A DNA stretch of 12,468 nt from SG8-4 sp964598225 (GCA_964598225.1 CAZRBG010000108.1:1-12468), one strand, 5' to 3'. Shown: positions 1-5,920, counted from the first letter of the stretch. Numbers and translations are program-made. Notes: a model not told the origin generated them from the letters alone.

Positions 1-42
1 CCGGCTTGGAAGGCCGGTGCATTACCACTATGCTACGCCCGC
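1..42 (-). tRNA. tRNA-Gly(UCC), 5' half, cut by window edge
   Basis: Read on the minus strand from position 42, the sequence gives a 7-base acceptor strand GCGGGCG, a D arm with stem GCAT/ATGC around AGTGGTA, and an anticodon arm CCGGC-CTTCCAA-GCCGG. The loop holds anticodon TCC (glycine, GGA codons, plus GGG by wobble). The start GCGGGC is typical of bacterial tRNA-Gly. The variable loop, T arm and 3' acceptor strand lie beyond position 1, so only the 5' half is visible. It is divergent from the proA gene. Confidence 0.9.
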
Positions 43-49
43 GGCATAA

Positions 50-78
50 TTGACTATTGATTATTGACTAATGACTAT
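50..78. repeat. Short degenerate TTGACTA-type direct repeats upstream of proA
   Basis: TTGACTA occurs at 50-56 and 64-70, and TGACTAT at 72-78, with a further TTGATTA at 58-64. This forms an AT-rich heptamer-like array between the tRNA and proA. TTGACT resembles a -35 element, but a good -10 at the right distance is not obvious. The AATAAT motifs at 102-107 and 105-110 could serve with TTTAGA at 78-83. Whether the repeats are promoter elements or a simple-sequence tract is undecided. Confidence 0.5.
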
Positions 79-81
79 TTA

Positions 82-115
82 GACTGAAATAGTAACGGCT
101 TAATAATAATCAGTC
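82..115 (+). promoter_or_regulatory. Short inverted repeat in the proA leader
   Basis: GACTGA (82-87) is complementary to TCAGTC (110-115), leaving a 22-base AT-rich loop that ends just before the AGGAAA ribosome binding site. It could form a weak hairpin in the proA leader or be a protein-binding dyad. Six base pairs with a long loop is marginal, so this is only a candidate. Confidence 0.2.
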
Positions 116-130
116 AACAGGAAATTTAAA

Positions 131-1423
131 ATGAGTATTTCGGACATTGCAGCCGGCGCTAAATCAGCCTCGATAAGACTCGCGGCGACCGATACAGATA
201 CGAAGAATAACGCGCTGGCACAGATTGCGGCTGCCATCAGGCAAAACGCCGACAGAATCGTCGAAGCCAACAGGCAGGACCTCTCCGCTGCCGAGAAGGA
301 AAATCTGGCGGCGCCGCTGCTCAAACGTCTCAAATTCGACGAAGGAAAAATCGACCAGGTCGTCGCCGGGATTGAGAGCCTGATCAAACTCGATGATCCG
401 GTGGGTAAGACGCTCAGCGCTACCGAGCTTGACACCGGTCTTGAGCTTTACAAGGTGAGCTGTCCAATCGGCGTTATCGGCGTCGTTTTCGAATCGCGGC
501 CGGATGCGCTGGTCCAGATTTCGACTCTGTGTCTCAAGAGCGGCAACTCCGCCCTGCTAAAGGGCGGCAGCGAAGCGGCCAACACGAACAGAATCCTGGC
601 CGAGATAATCTCTGCCGCGAGTAAAGAATCGGGACTGCCCGCCGGATGGATTCAACTGCTCGAAACGCGCCGGGACGTAGCAGAAATGCTGGCGCTGGAA
701 AAGCACATCGATCTGATCATTCCGCGAGGCTCGAACGAATTCGTCCGCCACATTATGAGCAACACCAATATCCCCGTCCTCGGACACGCCGACGGTATAT
801 GCCACGTTTATGTGGACGGCGACGCCGACCTTGAGACGGCCGTCAACGTCACGGTCGATTCCAAGTGCCAGTACGTGGCGGTCTGTAACGCAGCCGAGAC
901 CCTGCTGGTCGATTCGAAAATCGCCGATACGTTTTTGCCGAAGGTCAAAGCCGCCTTAGAGCAAAAAGGCGTCGAACTTCGCGGCTGCGAAAAAACCGCG
1001 TCGATCGTCGACGTAAAGCCGGCAACCGAACAAGACTGGTCGACCGAGTATCTCGATTACATGCTCTCGATAAGAGTTGTCGACAATCTTGATGCCGCGA
1101 TCGACCACATCAACCGTTACGGCTCGGGTCATACCGACAGTATCGTCACGGCAGACAAAATCAAAGCTGAGCGGTTCATGGCGCTTGTAGACTCAGCCAA
1201 CGTCTTCTGGAATTGCAGCACGCGCTTCAGCGACGGCTACCGGTACGGCCTCGGCGCCGAGGTCGGCATAAGCACCAACAAAATCCACGCCCGCGGCCCC
1301 GTCGGCCTCGAAGGCCTGCTGATCTACAAATGGCAACTCTCCGGCAACGGCCAAATTGTCGCCGACTACTCAGGCCCGGATGCAAAGAAGTTTACGCACA
1401 GGAAGAAGGCGCAGGATGAATAA
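131..1423 (+). CDS. proA: Gamma-glutamyl phosphate reductase (glutamate-5-semialdehyde dehydrogenase)
   Basis: This enzyme catalyses the NADPH-dependent reduction of gamma-glutamyl phosphate to glutamate-5-semialdehyde, the second step of proline synthesis from glutamate, in the cytoplasm. The 430-residue product is near the usual length of about 415-430. It shows the ProA hallmarks: CPIGVIGVVFESRPDA near residue 110, LKSGNSALLKGGSEA near 140, the IDLIIPRGSNEFVR block near 200, the catalytic-cysteine region VCNAAETLLV with Cys at residue 252, and a C-terminal GRYGLGAEVGIST-like block reading YGLGAEVGISTNKIHARGP. AGGAAA lies about 7 bases before the ATG. No proB partner is visible, so the kinase gene must lie elsewhere or beyond the window. 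The tRNA upstream is divergent, so proA is probably transcribed from its own promoter in 43-130. Confidence 0.97.
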   Translation: MSISDIAAGAKSASIRLAATDTDTKNNALAQIAAAIRQNADRIVEANRQDLSAAEKENLAAPLLKRLKFDEGKIDQVVAGIESLIKLDDPVGKTLSATELDTGLELYKVSCPIGVIGVVFESRPDALVQISTLCLKSGNSALLKGGSEAANTNRILAEIISAASKESGLPAGWIQLLETRRDVAEMLALEKHIDLIIPRGSNEFVRHIMSNTNIPVLGHADGICHVYVDGDADLETAVNVTVDSKCQYVAVCNAAETLLVDSKIADTFLPKVKAALEQKGVELRGCEKTASIVDVKPATEQDWSTEYLDYMLSIRVVDNLDAAIDHINRYGSGHTDSIVTADKIKAERFMALVDSANVFWNCSTRFSDGYRYGLGAEVGISTNKIHARGPVGLEGLLIYKWQLSGNGQIVADYSGPDAKKFTHRKKAQDE

Positions 1424-1431
1424 AGAAATAC

Positions 1432-1460
1432 TTGCAAATTGGGCAAATTCAAGCTATTCT
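1432..1460 (+). promoter_or_regulatory. Candidate sigma70-type promoter for the Ig-repeat protein
   Basis: TTGCAA (1432-1437) and TATTCT (1455-1460) are separated by exactly 17 bases. Each hexamer matches the consensus at four of six positions. An overlapping alternative is TTGGGC (1439-1444), 17 bases, TATACG (1462-1467). Either would give a 5' leader of roughly 110 bases before the ATG at 1583. The stretch lies right after proA, with no terminator visible between them, so read-through from proA is also possible. Confidence 0.35.
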
Positions 1461-1510
1461 GTATACGATAGGACGCAAAAAGTTTGCTGTTGTATCAAAG
1501 GAGGGTAATA

Positions 1511-1531
1511 GTGCCATCGTCATCTGTTTGA
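1511..1531 (+). CDS. Possible six-codon leader ORF with a strong ribosome binding site
   Basis: AAAGGAGGG (1498-1506) is a near-perfect Shine-Dalgarno sequence, but the only start at good spacing is GTG at 1511. It opens a six-codon frame (M-P-S-S-S-V) closed by TGA at 1529-1531. A small hairpin CATCT/AGATG straddles its stop. The main gene begins at 1583 with its own ribosome binding site. The short frame may be a leader peptide or the site may be fortuitous. No attenuator with a T run is visible. Confidence 0.25.
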   Translation: MPSSSV

Positions 1532-1582
1532 AAAGATGGGATTTCATCAAGAGGTTCTTTGAACTTTTCACGGAGGAGTATC

Positions 1583-2971
1583 ATGAAAAGAATAGTCATC
1601 ATCTTAGCGGCAGTAGCACTCATCGGCATCATAGCGGTCGTCGTGTATTTGACCAGGACGGCCAACTCCCCTCCCAAAGCCGAGCCTTCGGCCGCAACCA
1701 CTCGTGAAGATACACCTGTATCAATAACCTTGATAGGCACGGACGAAGATGGGAACGACCTGAACTACAGCGTAGTAAAGCCGCCGGTCCATGGCAAGCT
1801 GAGCGGAACGGCACCGGAGATGACCTACAATCCTGTTACGAATTTTCACGGTTCGGACAGTTTCACGTTCAAGGTCAGCGACGGCGAAGTCGACAGCGAA
1901 GCGGCAACCTTTACGGTCACGGTCGAACCGGCCAACGACCGGCCGAAAGCCAATGATGACACTTTGAAAATGCAGGAAGATGAGCCGGTATCTACGGTCG
2001 ACGTGCTTGCCAATGACAGCGACGCAGACGGTGACAAGCTGGTGGTAATCAACGCCACTCAGGGCAAAAACGGCTCGGTGACTATCGGTGCAGACAGTAC
2101 GCTTGCCTATACGCCCGCCGGGAACTTCAACGGTGCCGACACATTCACATATACTGTCAGCGACGGCAAAAACGGGGCCGACACGGCCACAGTCAGCGTT
2201 ACCGTCGAGCCCGTAAATGATCCGCCGTCGATTACCTCCGGGCCCGAGGAAACCACGCGAGTCTGGGCCTCCTACACTTACGACGTAGAGGCCGAAGATC
2301 CCGACGCTGGGGATTCGCTGAAGTATTCGCTTCAAGATGCGCCCGAAGGGATGACCATCGACGAGGAAACGGGGTTGGTCGAGTGGACGCCGACCAGCGC
2401 CCAGGCGGGCAAATACGATCTTACAGTCAAAGTGCTCGACAGCCACAAAATCCGGGCCTGGGACACCCAGTCGTTCACGCTGACGGTCGCTTCTCTTACC
2501 TCGCCGCTTACGTCCGAACTTAAGATAGTGGATTGCTTTCATCGGCGCGGCGGGGAGACATTGTCGGCAAAAGACAGGGTCGGCGCCGTCGAGACCAGTG
2601 ACGACAGGCGGGTGGAAACCGAACCTCGCTCCTATACGTGTTATGAGTTCGACGACCCCGCCATCCCGCCGGGCGCATCGATAATCTCGGTAGTTGTTTA
2701 CGTGGAGCATTTCGAAGACAGCTCATTCGGCGACGGCAAATTGAAATGGGCCCTGGGGACGGGCTGGCCGGAGCAGCCGAGCGTCTGGATTTCGACAATT
2801 GCTCCCCTTCGTCGCAGCTCGAATAACGAAGCCCGGGATTCATGGGATGCGACCAGTTCTGTCGACACGCCCGAGAAGGTCAACTCGCTGAGCCTCCAGA
2901 TGGTCAACGAAGCCCGCCCGGACAGGAAAACATCCGTCGATATGGTCTGCGCAGTGGTCAAATGGTATTGA
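1583..2971 (+). CDS. Secreted or membrane-anchored protein with cadherin-like and putative Ig repeats
   Basis: The 462-residue product has an N-terminal hydrophobic segment (residues 4-23) after M-K-R, a signal peptide or signal anchor that puts the rest outside the cytoplasm. Residues ~35-116 and ~118-211 are two cadherin-like/VCBS-type tandem Ig repeats. Each contains a Y(N/T)P..NF.G.D.F.(Y/F).VSDG core and acidic loops such as DEDGND and DADGDK that could bind calcium. Residues ~213-303 resemble a putative Ig (He_PIG) domain, with an EDPDAGDSL.YSL...P.GM.ID..TG...WTP pattern. Residues ~310-462 form a separate domain I do not recognise; a beta-rich ligand-binding domain is possible. The ATG at 1583 is preferred over an upstream in-frame TTG at 1559 because GGAGGAG (1572-1578) precedes it at correct spacing. 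Adhesion, scaffolding or polysaccharide binding are plausible roles, but none is demonstrated. Confidence 0.85.
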   Translation: MKRIVIILAAVALIGIIAVVVYLTRTANSPPKAEPSAATTREDTPVSITLIGTDEDGNDLNYSVVKPPVHGKLSGTAPEMTYNPVTNFHGSDSFTFKVSDGEVDSEAATFTVTVEPANDRPKANDDTLKMQEDEPVSTVDVLANDSDADGDKLVVINATQGKNGSVTIGADSTLAYTPAGNFNGADTFTYTVSDGKNGADTATVSVTVEPVNDPPSITSGPEETTRVWASYTYDVEAEDPDAGDSLKYSLQDAPEGMTIDEETGLVEWTPTSAQAGKYDLTVKVLDSHKIRAWDTQSFTLTVASLTSPLTSELKIVDCFHRRGGETLSAKDRVGAVETSDDRRVETEPRSYTCYEFDDPAIPPGASIISVVVYVEHFEDSSFGDGKLKWALGTGWPEQPSVWISTIAPLRRSSNNEARDSWDATSSVDTPEKVNSLSLQMVNEARPDRKTSVDMVCAVVKWY

Positions 2972-3003
2972 AATCAAAGCGAGAATTTATCTCAAAAAGC
3001 CAT

Positions 3004-3032
3004 TTGGCATCGCGTGAAAAATGGCGTATATT
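3004..3032 (+). promoter_or_regulatory. Strong candidate sigma70-type promoter for a small RNA unit
   Basis: TTGGCA (3004-3009) and TATATT (3027-3032) are separated by exactly 17 bases. Each hexamer matches the sigma70 consensus at five of six positions. Transcription would begin near 3039, and no long gene follows before the intrinsic terminator at 3191-3226. Confidence 0.5.
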
Positions 3033-3038
3033 TTGGGT

Positions 3039-3226
3039 AGAACACGCAAGATTGTGAGCAAGTCAGGGGGCGGAAAATATAATCCTTTTCGACTTTCATC
3101 GAGAGAATATTCCGAGAGGATATCGATGAATGTGCGCGGATCGGATTTATGTAACGCCGCTTGGCATCATAATACTCCTTTCTTCAAATGGGGGGCTGGT
3201 CAACAGGGTCAGCCCTCAGTTTTTTT
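3039..3226 (+). ncRNA. Candidate structured small RNA, about 185 nt
   Basis: The unit is bounded by a good promoter and an intrinsic terminator. Inside are two clear hairpins. One pairs AAGTC (3060-3064) plus GAAAA (3073-3077) with the contiguous TTTTC-GACTT (3086-3095), leaving an eight-base bulge AGGGGGCG. The other pairs TTCATCGA (3095-3102) with TCGATGAA (3123-3130), capped by CC-GAGA-GG, a GNRA-type tetraloop. The two share one base at 3095. I recognise no known family: no 6S, SRP, tmRNA or RNase P signature. An alternative is an mRNA for a short peptide starting at ATG 3126 (M-N-V-R-G-S-D-L-C-N), whose GAGAGGA ribosome binding site lies within the second hairpin. That frame runs through the terminator to about 3341 and looks non-coding. 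Confidence 0.4.
3191..3226 (+). terminator. Intrinsic (rho-independent) terminator
   Basis: GGGCTG (3193-3198) pairs with CAGCCC (3210-3215). The stem extends inward by G-U, U-G and C-G pairs to an AACAG loop, and outward by one G-U and one G-C pair. It is followed by a seven-T run (3220-3226). This is the clearest terminator in the window. It would end the small RNA and also any read-through from the Ig-repeat gene 220 bases upstream. Confidence 0.75.
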
Positions 3227-3484
3227 GCGCGCACACATAAGCATTCACTGCAAGCCCGCCGCCTCTCAGGGACAAGTTCCCGCCCTAAACCTTGCATGTC
3301 GGGCTGTTTTTCAAATGACACCTCTCCACGGCACGCCTTAACACTCTGTCACTTTGGGTCAAAAATTTTTCGCTCGGTCCGTTAACTCGCCTTTGCATAG
3401 TCCTAAAATAGTCCCATTTCGAGTCCGATAGCGAAGCAAATCAGCGAGACACCGAATGTTCTCCGGCGCAACTGCGAATGACTC
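3227..3484. other. Intergenic stretch without a recognisable gene
   Basis: No reading frame here has both a ribosome binding site and plausible composition. Partial structure is present: GGGA/TCCC around CAAGT near 3270, AGCCCG (3253-3258) complementary to CGGGCT (3300-3305) followed by five T, and a weak promoter-like pair TTAACT (3382-3387), 16 bases, TAAAAT (3404-3409). None is strong enough to call alone. Confidence 0.4.
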
Positions 3485-3513
3485 TTGACTTTTGCCGTTC
3501 GATGAGTTAAACT
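3485..3513 (+). promoter_or_regulatory. Strong candidate sigma70-type promoter
   Basis: TTGACT (3485-3490) matches the -35 consensus at five of six positions. TAAACT (3508-3513) lies exactly 17 bases further on and matches the -10 at four of six. Transcription would start near 3520 and produce a leader of about 160 bases before the ATG at 3681. Confidence 0.45.
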
Positions 3514-3535
3514 AATGTGCAACAGTAGATTTCGG

Positions 3536-3618
3536 GGCGGTTAGATTTGCTTGGGGGTTCTCAGTATTTCTTTATGGCACCCATAATTTAGTTCGGTTTT
3601 GTCGGGCGGCTAACCGCC
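3536..3618 (+). promoter_or_regulatory. Structured leader with mutually exclusive pairings
   Basis: GGCGGTTAG (3536-3544) is perfectly complementary to CTAACCGCC (3610-3618). They would form a nine-pair outer helix enclosing a six-pair hairpin TTATGG/CCATAA (3572-3577 with 3581-3586, loop CAC). The same 3' strand can instead fold locally as GGCGG (3605-3609) with CCGCC (3614-3618) around a CTAA loop. The two states exclude each other, as in a regulatory leader or riboswitch. No known riboswitch class is recognised and no ligand-binding motif is evident. The downstream gene is only a 26-codon ORF, which weakens a regulatory reading. Confidence 0.35.
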
Positions 3619-3680
3619 TGCTTGTAATGGTTGTTCCGCAGTAAGCAATACGATGTATTGGGCAATTAGCGGAGAGGGAG

Positions 3681-3761
3681 ATGAAAAGGTTTCAAACAGC
3701 TTCCACGATCGTCACAGTGGCCGCGGTGTCTCCTGGTGTGCCATGTGCAGCACCGGTGTGA
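3681..3761 (+). CDS. Small ORF resembling a lone signal peptide
   Basis: ATG at 3681 directly follows GGAGAGGGAG (3671-3680), a good purine-rich ribosome binding site. The 26-residue product has a basic start (M-K-R-F), a mildly hydrophobic middle (A-S-T-I-V-T-V-A-A-V) and a small-residue end (P-C-A-A), like a Sec signal peptide, then TGA at 3759-3761. After the TGA the same frame stays open for about 45 codons to another TGA near 3899, but that extension has no recognisable domain. It could be a short secreted peptide, a decayed secreted-protein gene, or chance. It has a plausible promoter and structured leader upstream. Confidence 0.35.
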   Translation: MKRFQTASTIVTVAAVSPGVPCAAPV

Positions 3762-3936
3762 CTGTTCTGCCGGATCTCGGCGGCGTGGTCAGGCTGTTTC
3801 ACAGAAAAAGAAACGCTGGTTGAGCGAGTCAGCGAGAGGGAGAGCATTGGGTCGGCGCCGGGCAATATCGTCCGGCCCGCCTTCTCAATGTCACTATCAT
3901 GACACTCTCGGAAGGGTTGAGACATATAGAGGAAAG
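3762..3936. other. Spacer between two small ORFs
   Basis: I see no supported gene here. Open frames exist on both strands (the minus-strand one spans 3692-3925), but they have no ribosome binding site, no recognisable motif and no neighbour support. The sequence may be the remains of a longer gene that began at 3681. Confidence 0.3.
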
Positions 3937-4107
3937 ATGAAAAGATTTTGGAGGTATTACAGGTATCGTATGTGTATTTTAAGATTCTTAGGGAGAATAA
4001 TCCGCGACATTTGCTGCTCGAAGGGGACTCTCTCGGACGGCATCGACTCGCACAAATGGGAGAGCAAAACCGAAATCACGCGGATGCTGTCGAGCAACGG
4101 CCAATAA
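3937..4107 (+). CDS. Small basic protein of unknown function
   Basis: ATG at 3937 follows GAGGAAAG (3929-3936), a purine-rich ribosome binding site placed very close to the start. The 56-residue product has a strongly basic, aromatic N-terminal half (residues 1-23: three Tyr, one Trp, and eight Arg or Lys), with a short hydrophobic patch at 13-22 and Cys-Cys at 26-27. A hydrophilic tail with Lys and Glu follows. I do not recognise the family. The frame stays open upstream to about 3736, but no good start signal is seen there. It begins with the same M-K-R-F as the small ORF at 3681 and converges on the membrane protein gene, whose stop lies 28 bases past its own. It could be a real small membrane-associated or nucleic-acid-binding peptide, or a chance ORF. 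Confidence 0.4.
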   Translation: MKRFWRYYRYRMCILRFLGRIIRDICCSKGTLSDGIDSHKWESKTEITRMLSSNGQ

Positions 4108-4135
4108 GCCCAATATCGCAGCACGGCCTTCGACA

Positions 4136-4834
4136 TCAGAGGTCCCAGTCCTTGGAGCTTTTAAGGAACTTGTGCTGCAGGATGAAGCCGATAATCGTCG
4201 GCACCATAAGCGCCAAAGGAAGGAACCACTTGCGGTGAAACACCAGTTTTTGAACGAGGTCCGAGGTTTTTGGGTTTATGTACAGAAGCGCCAGCGATCC
4301 GACCACAATAAGGCCGCTGCCCCATAGACTGGAAAATAATATCACGGCGACCTTAAAGATAATGAAAGATATCATCCCGCCGGCGACCAGTCCTATAAGC
4401 CCGCCCGCCCATATATACTGCTCGGGCAATCCGACAGCATACCAGATTCCCGATGTGAATATAGCGCCCGCCGCAGCACCTAAAATACACACCGCCCATC
4501 GCATCAGCGGCACCGACAGCACCGCCAGCACTCCCATACCGATCAGGCCGCCCATGAGTTGGTGGTTCATGCCGACCAGCTTCTCGGCGACTTTCATTCC
4601 CAGAATCAAGCCAAACAGCCCGAAATTGATGACGACCAGTATCTTGAAGACGCGCCATCCGTAGAACAGACAGACCACACCGAACGATATGAACGTTACG
4701 GCCTGAAGCCACTCCAGCGTAGTAATCTGTTGCCAAAACCACTCGATCGGGACGATTCCCTCCGATGCCGCCGCTTCTTCGGCGTTTCCGTTTCCGTTTC
4801 CGCTTGCCTGTGCGAGGATAGTGAGGCAATCCAT
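4136..4834 (-). CDS. Seven-helix membrane protein, possibly DUF4203/TM198-like
   Basis: The 232-residue product has a polar, Gly-Asn and Glu-Ala rich N-terminus (residues 9-25), then about seven hydrophobic helices: roughly 41-60, 61-81, 92-112, 113-133, 140-160, 161-185 and 202-220. A basic tail ends K-D-W-D-L. Glycine-rich helices and seven-helix spacing resemble the TM7S3/TM198-like (DUF4203) family, but I assign that only tentatively. No catalytic or transport motif is visible. The ATG at 4834 has GGAG eight bases upstream on the minus strand. The Gly-Asn run comes from three copies of GTTTCC (plus strand, 4784-4801), a small microsatellite that could vary in length. It stands alone, facing away from the efflux cluster. 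Confidence 0.75.
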   Translation of the reverse strand: MDCLTILAQASGNGNGNAEEAAASEGIVPIEWFWQQITTLEWLQAVTFISFGVVCLFYGWRVFKILVVINFGLFGLILGMKVAEKLVGMNHQLMGGLIGMGVLAVLSVPLMRWAVCILGAAAGAIFTSGIWYAVGLPEQYIWAGGLIGLVAGGMISFIIFKVAVILFSSLWGSGLIVVGSLALLYINPKTSDLVQKLVFHRKWFLPLALMVPTIIGFILQHKFLKSSKDWDL

Positions 4835-5187
4835 TTGTCGGGCTCCATTATGTCAGTACTTTCTTTGCTACTTGCCGAATATCAACTCTTCTACAGCATC
4901 CGGCCGAGTTCAAGCCGGCCCATCTTTATTTATCGGCCCGTAAGCACCGTTTTCGTTAGGCAGCCGGGCGATTGGCTTATATATGGCCCCACCTGTTGCG
5001 CAAATCAAGTGAAGCAATCAGTTCAACAAGGTTCACAAGACGCGTCCGGCCGTTGGCTGGAAAACAACAGTTAGCCCACCGGCGAATCACAGGGGCAATC
5101 TGCTCAATCAATATCCGGCGAATCCTGTCATTTCTCAAAAAATATCAAGAAATGTCGAACCTCAAACATTTGGATGCGTAGGTCGTG
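4835..5187. other. Intergenic stretch between divergent genes
   Basis: This is the regulatory gap between the minus-strand membrane protein and the plus-strand TetR cluster. I see no gene with a credible start. Minor structure includes CCGGC/GCCGG near 4900-4920 and the ten-base direct repeat CCGGCGAATC near 5080 and near 5115. Confidence 0.4.
4976..5003 (-). promoter_or_regulatory. Weak candidate promoter for the membrane protein gene
   Basis: On the minus strand, TTGCGC (5003-4998) and TATAAG (4981-4976) are separated by 16 bases. This would give a leader of about 135 bases before the ATG at 4834. The spacing and -10 are acceptable and the -35 is mediocre. Confidence 0.25.
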
Positions 5188-5199
5188 GTTAGTTAGTAT
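5170..5199 (+). promoter_or_regulatory. Candidate promoter of the efflux cluster, overlapped by the operator
   Basis: TTGGAT (5170-5175), 18 bases, TAGTAT (5194-5199). The -10 lies inside the inverted repeat at 5188-5207, so a bound repressor would block RNA polymerase. Another possible start is TTGATT (5211-5216) with a -10 near 5234. The match to consensus is moderate. Confidence 0.3.
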
Positions 5200-5207
5200 T
5201 AACTAAC
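5188..5207. promoter_or_regulatory. Probable TetR-family operator (8-4-8 perfect inverted repeat)
   Basis: GTTAGTTA (5188-5195), spacer GTAT, TAACTAAC (5200-5207) is a perfect 20-bp dyad, 93 bases before the TetR start codon. Length, symmetry and position fit the operators that TetR-family dimers bind to repress their own operon. The binding partner is inferred, not shown. Confidence 0.65.
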
Positions 5208-5224
5208 ACATTGATTGATCGAGG

Positions 5225-5243
5225 CCGGATTTATGACATCCGG
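5225..5243 (+). promoter_or_regulatory. Second inverted repeat in the TetR leader
   Basis: CCGGAT (5225-5230) and ATCCGG (5238-5243) flank TTATGAC. It could be a leader hairpin or a secondary protein-binding dyad. It is unrelated in sequence to the GTTAGTTA operator, so a second copy of the same operator is unlikely. Confidence 0.35.
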
Positions 5244-5299
5244 ACTAATAGAAATTGGTTTTTTGGCTCGGAAACTGAAAGAGTCATGGAGAATCTTGA

Positions 5300-5893
5300 A
5301 TGAAAACTCTGACCGAAAGAGGCGAGCAAATCGTTACTGAGGCTATCAGACTGCTCTCCGATGGTGGAATCGCGGCCTTAACTACCAAGAATCTGGCTGA
5401 TTCTGTGGGCGTGACCGAACCTGCGTTGTATCGTCATTTCGGCAGCAAGCTGGATATCCTGGTCGCTATCCTCGATCGGCTGGAAGCGAATATGAATCGG
5501 CTTTTCGAGCAAAGCACAAGGGGCGATCAGGCTGTTCTGGATCAGATTCAGGCGGTCTACGAGGGGGTATTCGGCAACTTCGCGGCACAGCCGGCCCTGG
5601 CGTCGGTGGTCTTTGCCGAAGAAATCTTCCGTCACGATCCTCGCCTGTCTGAGCGTGTGGCTCGAACTATGGATACGGTGGAAGGGCACATGCTGACTCT
5701 GTTGCGCTCGAGTAGAGGCCGGGCGGAATGCCGCCGCGACATTCCCGCAAAGGACCTGGCACGAATCATTATGGGCTCTTCGCGCTTTCTGGTAACCCGC
5801 TGGCGCCTCAGCGGGTACGCGTTTGATCTGGAGAAAGAGGGGGCGGCTCTTTGGAAATCATTAAGGTTAATGATAGCCGCTCCGGGAACATAA
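5300..5893 (+). CDS. TetR/AcrR-family transcriptional repressor
   Basis: The 197-residue protein has the TetR N-terminal three-helix DNA-binding domain at residues ~4-53, with the signature LTTKNLADSVGVTEPALYRHFGSK around 26-49 ending in the typical YRHFGSK turn. The remaining ~145 residues form the variable helical ligand-binding and dimerisation domain, so the inducer cannot be predicted. Start ATG 5300 has GGAG (5287-5290) upstream; an ATG at 5286 opens only a five-codon frame. It is the first gene of the plus-strand cluster, 27 bases before the small secreted gene. A perfect inverted repeat lies upstream, so it very likely represses itself and the efflux genes until a ligand releases it. 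Confidence 0.93.
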   Translation: MKTLTERGEQIVTEAIRLLSDGGIAALTTKNLADSVGVTEPALYRHFGSKLDILVAILDRLEANMNRLFEQSTRGDQAVLDQIQAVYEGVFGNFAAQPALASVVFAEEIFRHDPRLSERVARTMDTVEGHMLTLLRSSRGRAECRRDIPAKDLARIIMGSSRFLVTRWRLSGYAFDLEKEGAALWKSLRLMIAAPGT

Positions 5894-5920
5894 AACGCCT
5901 GATTTTGAAAGAAGATCATC

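Noticed and set aside
1559..1582. TTG start for the Ig-repeat gene
   Set aside because: It would place the GGAGGAG ribosome binding site inside the coding region; the ATG at 1583 is correctly spaced from it and gives a clean N-terminal signal segment.
1721..2710. Long minus-strand open frame (329 codons) opposite the Ig-repeat gene
   Set aside because: It lies entirely antisense to a well-supported gene, its predicted protein is Arg/Val/Gly-rich with no recognisable domain, and no ribosome binding site is evident. This is typical of shadow frames in GC-rich coding DNA.
3039..3226. Known riboswitch, 6S, SRP, tmRNA or CRISPR element
   Set aside because: None of the core conserved motifs of these classes is present, and no array of regularly spaced repeats was found in the window.
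3253..3311. Second intrinsic terminator (AGCCCG...CGGGCT then five T)
   Set aside because: The loop is about 40 bases, and a competing GCAAG/CTTGC pairing overlaps it, so it is too weak beside the clear terminator at 3191-3226.
3759..3761. TGA in the 3681 small ORF as a selenocysteine codon
   Set aside because: The frame stays open for only about 45 codons after the TGA, no selenoprotein motif surrounds it, and no convincing SECIS hairpin was seen just downstream.
3692..3925. Minus-strand 77-codon frame in the intergenic region
   Set aside because: It has no ribosome binding site, no recognisable motif, and lies opposite a better-supported small ORF start.
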